Source: a bacterium (GTDB taxonomy: Bacteria; Tectomicrobia; Entotheonellia; Entotheonellales; Entotheonellaceae). Taken from it: DNA of 5,353 bases. The notes under the pieces are model-generated. The model made no database searches and was not told the DNA's origin. It was given only the letters and a program-made list of their open reading frames with translations. Made by a program: the position numbers and the translations under genes. Position 1 is the first letter of the stretch. Every line of letters starts with the position of its first letter. Of this stretch, positions 1 through 5,353 are shown piece after piece. The stretch is from contig JAPULM010000347.1 in the NCBI GenBank assembly GCA_027294925.1, forward strand, positions 1 to 5,353, in the 5' to 3' direction.

Positions 1-1034
1 GGATCGTCCGCGTGTAATTCCCCATACCGCACAATTAGATGAATGGTCAGTGAGATCGTGATGATAATCAAGATGGAAATAAAGTTCGAAGAAATGACCG
101 TCACCCGCCAGTCCAGCCAGCTCAAAGCCCCCACCATCAGACAGACGGAAATGCCGGAGGTTAATAACGGCAACAGTACCCAGCGGGCCTGGCGGAAGAA
201 AAGCCACATGATAAGCGCGATCAGACAGAATGCCGCGATGCCGAAGGTAGAAATATCGCGCCCAATAAAATCCATCATGTCTGCGGTGATCATCGGCACC
301 CCGCCTAGGAAGATTTGGGCGTGGTCGCGGTATCGGTCTAGGATAGCGCGCACCTGGGCAATGTCCGAGCCTTGGGTTTGCAAGAATGTCGCGAGGTACT
401 GTTTATAGGCCAGGGAGGCGTCACGGAGGTTTTGTGCCTCCGCGTTAGTCAAACGGCCGAGTTCGCGCCGCTTGTCGCGCAGGCCGTTGCGCCTCTCGAA
501 CAGGGAAAAGTAGTGTTCATCCCGCTTGAAATAGGCGAGCAAGGCCGTGGTGTTACCGTCGGGGCTGACCAGTAGTTTGCGATAGATCGGACTTTCAATA
601 AACTCCCGGTGCGCCAGTTGTTTGTCGACACCGGGAGTAGCGAGTGTGCGCTTGTCACGCAATTGCCGCAGGGTGATCCTTGGGCTGTCGAGTAACGGCA
701 CGTCAAGAATGCTGACGACGGAGATGATGCGCTCCAGTTGCAGGATGTCTTTTTTTAACGCCCTAAGGTTCGTGAGAGATTCTTCAGAGAGTAAGTCACC
801 GACAGGCGTGTACGTGATGATAAGAAACTCTTCTGTGCCATACAGCTTGTCGATGGCAAAGTAATAGCGCAAGGCGGCATCATTTTCCAAGACCAATGAT
901 TCAGAGGACGCATCCAGTTTGAAGTGCCGTGCCTGCAGGGCTGCAATCACTGCCAACAAGGCAATAATCGCCATGCAGAGCCGTGGATGGCCTAAAATCA
1001 GCTTGTTGTACATGCGAAATAGAAATCTGGACAT
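1..1034 (-). CDS. RND superfamily (MMPL-type) exporter, N-terminal part, cut by the left window edge
   Basis: An open frame runs without a stop from the ATG at 1034 to the window edge, giving 344 codons; the C-terminal half or more is outside. Visible order: short cytoplasmic N-terminus, membrane helix 1 (about residues 18-34), a large soluble, presumably periplasmic domain (about 35-261), then helices 2 (262-280), 3 (284-304) and 4 (312-335). This is the RND half-repeat layout. The segment ISSNFIS...TISLTIHLIVRYGE (315-339) resembles the COG1033 'predicted exporter' group of MMPL-domain proteins. Members are inner-membrane, proton-driven transporters, often tied to lipids or other hydrophobic compounds; the substrate here is unknown. 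The start is supported by AGGTG (1042-1046), 7 bases upstream. The gene lies on the same strand as the DUF218 gene but 251 bases beyond it, with its own candidate promoter, so it is probably a separate unit. The family call is firm; the specific role is not. Confidence 0.85.
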   Translation of the reverse strand, partial: MSRFLFRMYNKLILGHPRLCMAIIALLAVIAALQARHFKLDASSESLVLENDAALRYYFAIDKLYGTEEFLIITYTPVGDLLSEESLTNLRALKKDILQLERIISVVSILDVPLLDSPRITLRQLRDKRTLATPGVDKQLAHREFIESPIYRKLLVSPDGNTTALLAYFKRDEHYFSLFERRNGLRDKRRELGRLTNAEAQNLRDASLAYKQYLATFLQTQGSDIAQVRAILDRYRDHAQIFLGGVPMITADMMDFIGRDISTFGIAAFCLIALIMWLFFRQARWVLLPLLTSGISVCLMVGALSWLDWRVTVISSNFISILIIITISLTIHLIVRYGELHADD

Positions 1035-1041
1035 GACGTAA

Positions 1042-1065
1042 CACCTATACTTAATGATCATAGCA
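1042..1065 (-). promoter_or_regulatory. Candidate extended -10 promoter and ribosome binding site of the RND exporter gene
   Basis: On the minus strand TGCTATGAT (1065 to 1057) matches an extended -10 element: TG, one base, then TATGAT, one mismatch from TATAAT. No good -35 hexamer lies 16-18 bases upstream, as is usual for extended -10 promoters. Transcription would begin near 1050. The AGGTG Shine-Dalgarno at 1046 to 1042 sits 7 bases before the ATG. The leader would be only about 16 bases, which is short but workable. The -10 call is inference from motif match alone. Confidence 0.35.
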
Positions 1066-1084
1066 AAATCATTGTAACAGAGAA

Positions 1085-1266
1085 ATGGATGAAGTGCTGA
1101 CCGAAGATGCCTTCGAGGAGGGCAGACGCAGCAATTCCCAGAGGACCTCGTGCAGGCGATCCTGGAGGCTCGGAACACCGAAGAGAAGCCGGATCACGAG
1201 CGCAGGGGGGAAACGCCCCTGACACGCCATGAATCGTGTCAAGGGTCCCCCTTGACTGTCGTATGA
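1085..1266 (+). pseudogene. Possible frameshifted remnant of a small gene (unidentified)
   Basis: From the ATG at 1085 one frame reads MDEVLTEDAFEEGRR and then becomes arginine- and serine-rich until its stop (42 codons). A second frame, open from 1093 to the TGA at 1264, has a protein-like stretch from about 1135 (FPEDLVQAILEARNTEEK) with ordinary codons. Joining the two near 1125-1135 with one frame change would give a plausible acidic protein of about 60 residues. No ribosome binding site is evident before 1085, and I do not recognise the family. The stretch is more GC-rich than the DNA to its left. It may instead be non-coding structured DNA: several hairpins fall inside it. Low confidence. 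Confidence 0.2.
1203..1256. repeat. Chain of three overlapping, mutually exclusive hairpins
   Basis: Three inverted repeats follow one another and share arms. The first pairs CAGGGG (1203-1208) with CCCCTG (1216-1221) over a 7-base loop. The second pairs TGACACG (1220-1226) with CGTGTCA (1235-1241), extended by CCC (1217-1219) with GGG (1243-1245) around one bulged A. The third pairs GTCAAGGG (1238-1245) with CCCTTGAC (1249-1256) over a 3-base loop. Because the 3' arm of each overlaps the 5' arm of the next, the second cannot form together with either neighbour. The block lies 30-83 bases downstream of the DUF218 stop on the minus strand. No T-tract follows on either strand, so it is not a standard intrinsic terminator. 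It could act as a 3'-end stabiliser, a switch, or a remnant of a mobile or recombination site. Confidence 0.55.
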
Positions 1267-1271
1267 AATGA

Positions 1272-1291
1272 AGGTGATGGTTAACTCACCT
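1272..1291 (-). terminator. Weak hairpin over the DUF218 stop codon, possible 3' end structure
   Basis: AGGTGA (1272-1277) and TCACCT (1286-1291) form a 6-base-pair stem with an 8-base loop. The minus-strand stop codon (1288 to 1286) is part of the stem. Downstream on the minus strand comes a T-rich but interrupted stretch (TTCATTTCAT). The stem is short and the tract is broken, so this would be at best an inefficient terminator. Confidence 0.2.
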
Positions 1292-1831
1292 CATATGCTT
1301 GATGAGCATTATCTTCCTAAGCATAATTCGAAACGAATACCAGACCAGCGCTAATGTTTCGCGTAGGTAGCGCTTGCAGCCCTGCTTTGCATCGCGTCTC
1401 GCTTGCGGAGCACTGCCACTGGCCTGAATGCCTAAGGCTCGAAAGGTAAGCAAAGCTCGTGGAAGGTGATAACCATCCGTCACCAAAAGCGCGCATGCCC
1501 AGCCGTGCTGTTGGCAGATAGGGATACAACGGGTAGCGCTGTCGAAGGTAGACAGGGCCTGCTCTTCCAGCACGATACGGGCTGCCGGGACCTCAGCTGA
1601 TCGCGCCAGCTGATACATCACTTGCGCTTCGCAGGGCGGATGTTTGCCCAAACCGCCAGTGACTAATAAGTAGCGCCCTTTGCCGGTTTTAAACAAGTCT
1701 ACGGCGTGGGCCACACGGCGACGTAGGGTGGGGCTGGGCTGCCCGTCCGACCAAACCGCAGCACCCAAGACGATGATGACGTCATAAACATGCTGATTCG
1801 CTTTGCCCTTAGTGCGATTCAAGACAGCCAA
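1286..1831 (-). CDS. DUF218 / YdcF-ElyC-SanA-like protein
   Basis: The protein carries the DUF218 (PF02698) pattern. From the 204-codon open frame beginning at the ATG at 1900: VIIVLGAAV (41-49), a DGQPSPTLRRR turn (52-62), LLVTGG (78-83), conserved Glu91, the EE..LST segment (112-118) and TDGYHLPRA (141-149), which matches the family's YHxxRA signature. Relatives such as SanA, ElyC and YdcF are linked to envelope integrity, but the reaction is unknown. No membrane helix precedes the domain, so a cytoplasmic protein is likely; the C-terminus is basic. Start choice: the ATG at 1900 would overlap the upstream fusion gene by 92 bases and lacks a ribosome site. A GGAGG (1850-1846) points to a start further in. 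The TTG at 1831 (14 bases after GGAGG, 23-base overlap) leaves a usual short lead before the domain; TTG at 1822 is another option. Overlap and strand suggest translational coupling to the fusion gene. The family is firm, the start is uncertain. Confidence 0.8.
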   Translation of the reverse strand: MAVLNRTKGKANQHVYDVIIVLGAAVWSDGQPSPTLRRRVAHAVDLFKTGKGRYLLVTGGLGKHPPCEAQVMYQLARSAEVPAARIVLEEQALSTFDSATRCIPICQQHGWACALLVTDGYHLPRALLTFRALGIQASGSAPQARRDAKQGCKRYLRETLALVWYSFRIMLRKIMLIKHMR

Positions 1832-4655
1832 TGAGTTTCTGCAATCCTCCTTCAATGTCCTGCCCCAGATGTAGCCGGATGACGCGGCGTCCCCTTGCAT
1901 TGAGCGAACGGAAATCGCCTAAAGCCTGAGCACGCTGAAGCGTGGCAAAGCCATATGACGCATCCGGAATGGATAAATCTTGCGGCGTATCAGCAGTCAG
2001 AAGTAAGAAAACGCCGCTATTCGCGCCGCCTTTGTGGAGTTGCCCAGTGGAGTGCAAATATCGCGGGCCGTAGCCAACCGTGGTGGCAACACGACGACGA
2101 TCACGAAGCATCAAACGCAATTTCTGCATCGCTTGGTGGCGTTCCTCTGTGCGCATAAAATAGGCCAACAGCGCCATATAATCCGGCGCCGCAGCCGTAT
2201 CGATAAAGGTCGCAAGCAAATTACTAATTGATGCATAGGATTGATTGCTGACCGAAGACTCGGTCAGCCCACAAAATACGCTCACCTCACCTTCTTGTAA
2301 AACAGGTTTTTCGTCCCAACGTCCGTGCTGCTGCCATTCCTTTAACAACTCAGTCGTGTTCGTCTTACCCTCCGCCACATTCGGTTCATCAAAGGGGTTC
2401 AAGCCTAACACCACGCCAGCCGTTGCCGTGGCCAATTCCCAGCGCAGAAATTCACCGCCGAGGTCTAAAACATCATGCATAACAATGCGGACAACAGGAT
2501 GTCCTGCTTCTGCCAGTGTGTCCAGTTTGTCTTCTATTTCCATCTGCTTACCATCGGCAGTACGTAGGGAGACGAACACACGGTCTTGTCCGTAGGCATC
2601 TGGGGAAGCGAGTGGTTCGCCAACGATTGGGGTGATACCCAGGCCATCCTTACCGGTGCTTTCAGCCAGTAGCTGCTCGAGCCAATCGCCTAAAGCAAGG
2701 ATTGAGTCTGACAAGGTGAAGGTGACTTTGTCGCGTCCCTGCCGGGCAGCTACGCCTAGCATGGTACCAAGACTGACCGCCACATTGGTGTCAGCAGGAA
2801 TGAATGGCCCGCTACTAAGTCCTATCTGATCGGCCCGTTGTAGTAGGGCGGCAATATCGACACCTAGCAATGCCATAGGCAACAGGCCGAAGTACGACAA
2901 AGCGGAATAACGGCCGCCAATACGCTCAGGGTTTACCCAGCAGTAACGAAAATGTCGGCGTTCGGCTTCTTGGGCCAAAAATGTGCCAGGGTCTGTAATG
3001 GCGATGAAATGACGCCCAGGCATGTCTGGCATTTGTTGCGCAACCCGTGCGAAAAAGTAACGATAAAAACTCAACGTTTCAGTGGTCGTGCCCGATTTAC
3101 TGGCGACAATGAACACGGTGTGTGGCAACTCAAGGCTGCCTTCCAACTGTTGAATCGCAGTCGGATCGGTATTGTCTAAGATGGTCAAATCCAGCCATCC
3201 CGGGGCCACACCAAACGTTTTCCTGCAAACTTCCGGACATAAGCTACTGCCACCCATGCCCAATAGAACCACTTGCCGGAAACCAGCATCTTTGATCTCA
3301 TTAGCGCAGTCGGTAATCGCACTCGCCTTGGCAGCAAAGTCTTTCGGGCTAGTCAGCCAACCGAGACGTTGGTGAACCATCGCAACTTGGGCAGAATCAT
3401 TGCTCCATAAAGTCGGGTCGCCGTCCCAAAGACGCCGAGTATAGTGTAATCTATCAAGCGTCGCCGCAGTCGATGCCTGAGTGGATTTAAGGCTGCCAGG
3501 CGACATCGTTTGACTGCCGCCGATTCCCCCTAAAATGGCTTGCCGTTTGACAGCCAGGGTACGCATCAAGAGATCATAGGGTTCGATAAACTTCTGCACA
3601 CCATCATCTAGCAATTGCTGCGTGACGGCAGCGAGATCGATACCGACTTGCGTCAGCTTGTGCATGATCTGATGCGCCTGCTCAACATCAGATTCCACAC
3701 TGTTGGCTGCGATATAGCCATGTTGGCCAAATGCCTCAACGGTTTCGTCAGGTAGGGTATTAACGGTGTGAGGACCGATAAGAGGCTCCACATAATACAC
3801 ATCGCTGTATAGTGGATTTTTGGTACTGGTACTGGCCCATAACGGCCGTTGGAGGCGGGGCGATTGGTTCGCCATGGCTTGCCAGGCCGAGCTGTTAAAT
3901 AGAGATTTAAACCGCTGATAGGCCAATTTAGCGCTGGCAATTGCCACCTTGCCAAGCAGCTGCTCAGCTCTTAACTCGTCCGTTGTACGTGCAGCGGATC
4001 GAATGCGATGAGCCAGTAACTGGTCGACCAAAACATCAATACGGCTGAGGAAAAAGCTCGCTACCGAGGCTATATGATGAATCGGTTTGCCCTCTGCTGC
4101 CCGTCGCTCCAAGGCTTGTATGTAGGCCTGCGCGACCGCCTCATACCTGGCAATCGAAAACAGCAAGGTGATATTCACGTTAATGCCCTCGTACAACATT
4201 TCTTCGATGGCCGGAAGACCAGCCACTGTACCCGGAATCTTGATCATGACATTGGGGCGGTCGACGGCCTGGAACAAGCGCCTCGCCTCTAACTTGGTAC
4301 CCTCCGTATCATGCGACAGATAGGGTGAAACCTCGAGACTGACAAAGCCGTCGATGCCTTCGGACGCATCATACACTGGACGCAAGGTATCGCATGCAGA
4401 TTGCACATCAGTAACCACCAATTGTTCGTATATATCCTGGATTGAACATTGTTGACGTACCAGCTCGGTGATTTGCCCATCGTATGCGTCACTACCCGAA
4501 ATGGCTTTGTTAAAAATGGCGGGGTTTGACGTCACGCCTCGCAATCCTTGCTCGTCAACCCGTGCTTTCAACGCACCATTTTGAATCATGGCGCGTGACA
4601 GGTTGTCCAACCAATAGCTTTGCCCATAGTTAATCAGGTCAAGTAATGGCTTCAT
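1809..4655 (-). CDS. Bifunctional transaldolase / glucose-6-phosphate isomerase
   Basis: One 948-residue polypeptide fuses two cytoplasmic sugar-phosphate enzymes. Transaldolase (about 1-370) moves a dihydroxyacetone unit from sedoheptulose 7-phosphate to glyceraldehyde 3-phosphate, giving erythrose 4-phosphate and fructose 6-phosphate. Visible motifs: WLDNLSR (15-21), VTSNPAIF (41-48), SLEVSPYLSHDTEGT (106-120), NVMIKIPGT (135-143) with the Schiff-base lysine as Lys139, NVNITLLFS (159-167) and ASVASFFLSRID (196-207). A Ser/Thr/Gly-rich linker (about 371-400) leads to the isomerase (about 401-948), which interconverts fructose 6-phosphate and glucose 6-phosphate. It has LLGMGGSSL (464-472), the sugar-phosphate loop ASKSGTTTET (518-527), the signature GGRYSALS (580-587), ESTGKDGLG (665-673) with probable catalytic Glu665, and a C-terminal GYGPRYLHSTGQLHKGG (861-877) typical of this fused class. 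All expected active-site motifs appear intact. AGGAAGGAG (4669 to 4661) lies 5 bases before the ATG and fixes the start. Fusions of this kind are known, so the call is firm. Confidence 0.95.
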   Translation of the reverse strand: MKPLLDLINYGQSYWLDNLSRAMIQNGALKARVDEQGLRGVTSNPAIFNKAISGSDAYDGQITELVRQQCSIQDIYEQLVVTDVQSACDTLRPVYDASEGIDGFVSLEVSPYLSHDTEGTKLEARRLFQAVDRPNVMIKIPGTVAGLPAIEEMLYEGINVNITLLFSIARYEAVAQAYIQALERRAAEGKPIHHIASVASFFLSRIDVLVDQLLAHRIRSAARTTDELRAEQLLGKVAIASAKLAYQRFKSLFNSSAWQAMANQSPRLQRPLWASTSTKNPLYSDVYYVEPLIGPHTVNTLPDETVEAFGQHGYIAANSVESDVEQAHQIMHKLTQVGIDLAAVTQQLLDDGVQKFIEPYDLLMRTLAVKRQAILGGIGGSQTMSPGSLKSTQASTAATLDRLHYTRRLWDGDPTLWSNDSAQVAMVHQRLGWLTSPKDFAAKASAITDCANEIKDAGFRQVVLLGMGGSSLCPEVCRKTFGVAPGWLDLTILDNTDPTAIQQLEGSLELPHTVFIVASKSGTTTETLSFYRYFFARVAQQMPDMPGRHFIAITDPGTFLAQEAERRHFRYCWVNPERIGGRYSALSYFGLLPMALLGVDIAALLQRADQIGLSSGPFIPADTNVAVSLGTMLGVAARQGRDKVTFTLSDSILALGDWLEQLLAESTGKDGLGITPIVGEPLASPDAYGQDRVFVSLRTADGKQMEIEDKLDTLAEAGHPVVRIVMHDVLDLGGEFLRWELATATAGVVLGLNPFDEPNVAEGKTNTTELLKEWQQHGRWDEKPVLQEGEVSVFCGLTESSVSNQSYASISNLLATFIDTAAAPDYMALLAYFMRTEERHQAMQKLRLMLRDRRRVATTVGYGPRYLHSTGQLHKGGANSGVFLLLTADTPQDLSIPDASYGFATLQRAQALGDFRSLNARGRRVIRLHLGQDIEGGLQKLIGCLESH

Positions 4656-4821
4656 GACGACTCCTTCCTGTTAGTCACGAGCGTTGCACAAGTGCTGTTG
4701 CTTTCGTTACGACATGCTCAAGCCTAAACCATACTGCTTGAATAGCTCCGAGCCAGGCGCACGGTGGCATGACGTCAGGCAAGAAAAAATTAGGGTTGTT
4801 GTACCTTTATGGAGATGACGG

Positions 4822-4854
4822 AAATCGAGGCGATTTGTGCCAGAACAACGGCAC
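4822..4854 (-). promoter_or_regulatory. Two adjacent hairpins in the leader of the fusion gene
   Basis: On the presumed leader RNA, GTGCC/GGCAC (4854-4850 with 4841-4837, 8-base loop) is followed directly by AAATCG/CGATTT (4836-4831 with 4827-4822, 3-base loop). They begin only about 7 bases after the predicted transcript start near 4861. Such 5' structures can stabilise an mRNA or take part in regulation. A run of six T residues (4789 to 4784, minus strand) lies further down the leader, but no strong stem directly precedes it, so a classical attenuator is not supported. Confidence 0.3.
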
Positions 4855-4867
4855 CGAACTGGCCCAT

Positions 4868-4897
4868 TTTATAACCGACCCTCACTGCGAAAGTCAA
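4868..4897 (-). promoter_or_regulatory. Sigma70-like promoter of the transaldolase/isomerase gene
   Basis: On the minus strand TTGACT (4897 to 4892) and TATAAA (4873 to 4868) each differ from the -35 and -10 consensus by one base and are 18 bases apart; shifting the -10 by one base gives TTATAA at 17. Transcription would begin near 4861, leaving a leader of about 205 bases before the ATG at 4655. The gene strand and the absence of any closer gene make this the best promoter for the fusion gene and the overlapping DUF218 gene. Confidence 0.6.
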
Positions 4898-5002
4898 GCG
4901 GCGCCGAGGTTGATTGGTCTGTCATAGTCGCTGAGGCAGGTTAACCATGTTGTAAAACCGGCTACTATGGTAAACAACTCATTTGGTTTCGACACTAAAA
5001 AA

Positions 5003-5031
5003 CTGACAAAAATGTATGAAAAAGACATAAT
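5003..5031 (+). promoter_or_regulatory. Sigma70-like promoter facing the right-hand gene
   Basis: CTGACA (5003-5008) and CATAAT (5026-5031) are each one base from the consensus and exactly 17 bases apart, in an AT-rich stretch. Transcription would start near 5038, about 220 bases before the ATG at 5258. A perfect TATAAT also lies at 5057-5062, but the nearest -35-like TTGTCA (5031-5036) is 20 bases away, so it is a weaker alternative. Confidence 0.45.
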
Positions 5032-5145
5032 TGTCAATAGCCTAACATTTTCGTCTTATAATTCCTTATAGCTAAGAAGTCATGAAAAATTTAATCCATT
5101 GTTTTATTTAACCTTACTTATAAAGTACCTGGCGCCTATTCACAA

Positions 5146-5161
5146 CGGCATTAAATTTGCT
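5146..5161 (+). promoter_or_regulatory. Sigma54-like (-24/-12) promoter candidate
   Basis: CGGCATTAAATTTGCT matches the sigma54 pattern TGGCACG-N4-TTGCT at 9 of 12 defined positions. The essential GG (5147-5148) and GC (5159-5160) doublets are present with the correct 10-base separation, and more T residues follow. Transcription would begin near 5172, about 86 bases before the ATG at 5258. If real, the right-hand gene would need an enhancer-binding activator; no activator site could be assigned. Motif evidence only. Confidence 0.4.
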
Positions 5162-5257
5162 TTCTTCTAACGACTGCGAAAGAAAACCGTTACATTGGCG
5201 AACCCCTAACACGTCAATCTGCGGCGGAACACAAGAGGCATATTGAGGAGAAAGATA

Positions 5258-5353
5258 ATGGGTTGGTTCATGTCCAAACGTTCAAACCATCGTCAACTCT
5301 GGTTATCGATGGCGACATTGGCTATTGCTGTCGTCATACTACTTGGAGTGGGC
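5258..5353 (+). CDS. Start of an unidentified membrane-anchored or exported protein, cut by the right window edge
   Basis: Only 32 codons are visible, open to the window end. A clear GAGGAG (5245-5250) lies 7 bases before the ATG and supports this start over the in-frame ATG at 5270. The N-terminus is MGWFMSKRSNHRQ, a basic, polar lead, followed by a hydrophobic stretch from about residue 14 (LWLSMATLAIAVVILLGVG). This is the pattern of an uncleaved signal anchor or signal peptide, placing the protein in or beyond the inner membrane. Too little is present to name a family. It is divergent from the fusion gene and has its own promoter candidates. Confidence 0.75.
   Translation, partial: MGWFMSKRSNHRQLWLSMATLAIAVVILLGVG

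Larger units (their letters stand above)
4656..5257. other. Divergent intergenic region of about 600 bases
   Basis: No convincing gene lies here. The left third (to about 4900) is of mixed composition and holds the leader and promoter of the fusion gene on the minus strand. From about 4950 to 5160 the DNA turns clearly AT-rich, as expected of a promoter region, and holds the plus-strand promoter candidates for the gene at 5258. Small palindromes also occur, such as GGTTAACC (4939-4946) and TACTT-ATA-AAGTA (5115-5127); either could be an operator, but nothing else supports this. Confidence 0.6.

Noticed and set aside
43..864. Several open frames (plus strand 43-408, 372-575, 622-864; minus strand 449-706 and 755-946)
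   Set aside because: They lie within the RND exporter in other frames, and their translations look low-complexity or unnatural. The exporter frame is the one with coherent helices and family motifs.
1955..4492. Further open frames inside the fusion gene, such as 2245-2595 (+), 2952-3179 (+), 3653-3955 (-) and 4289-4492 (-)
   Set aside because: They are shadows of the 948-codon gene, whose own frame carries all the family motifs.
4675..4770. A 31-codon minus-strand frame in the leader of the fusion gene (MPPCAWLGAIQ...)
   Set aside because: It has no ribosome binding site and no run of regulatory codons; it is short enough to occur by chance.
1777..4777. Palindrome TGACGTCA at 1777-1784, 4527-4534 and 4770-4777
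   Set aside because: Two copies are inside genes and are explained by ordinary codons (Asp-Val and Val-Thr-Ser). Three scattered copies do not make a convincing operator set.
4809..4874. A 21-codon plus-strand frame starting at 4809
   Set aside because: It is very short, has no ribosome site, and lies antisense to the fusion gene's promoter and leader.
5031..5062. TTGTCA with TATAAT as a main promoter
   Set aside because: The -10 is perfect but the spacer is 20 bases, too long for a good sigma70 promoter. It is kept only as a weak alternative.
1..5353. CRISPR arrays, tRNA or rRNA genes, insertion-sequence ends
   Set aside because: No regularly spaced repeats, tRNA cloverleaf, rRNA segments or transposase motifs were seen on either strand.

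Overview
The window looks bacterial, most likely from a Gram-negative proteobacterium of moderate GC content. The grounds are densely packed genes, Shine-Dalgarno sites, sigma70-like and sigma54-like promoter motifs, an RND-superfamily inner-membrane transporter, and a transaldolase/phosphoglucose isomerase fusion of a kind known from autotrophic and C1-using bacteria. The genus cannot be fixed from the sequence alone.

Layout. Three genes lie on the minus strand and one begins on the plus strand. Reading the minus strand from right to left, a 948-codon gene (4655 to 1809) encodes one polypeptide with an N-terminal transaldolase and a C-terminal glucose-6-phosphate isomerase. Its last codons overlap the start of a small DUF218/YdcF-like gene (ending at 1286), so those two are probably co-transcribed. 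A gap of about 250 bases (1035-1285) follows. It is rich in GC-rich hairpins and holds no convincing intact gene, though it may carry the remnant of one. An RND/MMPL-type exporter then starts at 1034 and runs off the left edge, with 344 codons visible. Because it has no stop codon inside the window, it is easy to miss in a stop-bounded ORF search.

On the right, a divergent intergenic region of about 600 bases (4656-5257) carries a good sigma70-like promoter for the fusion gene on the minus strand. For the plus strand it carries one sigma70-like and one sigma54-like candidate. These lead to a gene that starts at 5258 and is cut by the window edge after 32 codons, in a membrane anchor or signal sequence.

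How the genes work together. The fusion enzyme joins two consecutive sugar-phosphate steps. Transaldolase releases fructose 6-phosphate, and the isomerase converts it to glucose 6-phosphate, linking the non-oxidative pentose phosphate (or ribulose monophosphate) network to the hexose phosphate pool. The DUF218 protein and the RND transporter belong to envelope-related families and have no obvious metabolic tie to it.

I see no strong case for a wholly new system. The points most worth a second look are the chain of mutually exclusive hairpins at 1203-1256, the possible gene remnant around them, the sigma54-like site before the truncated right-hand gene, and the fusion enzyme with its long leader.
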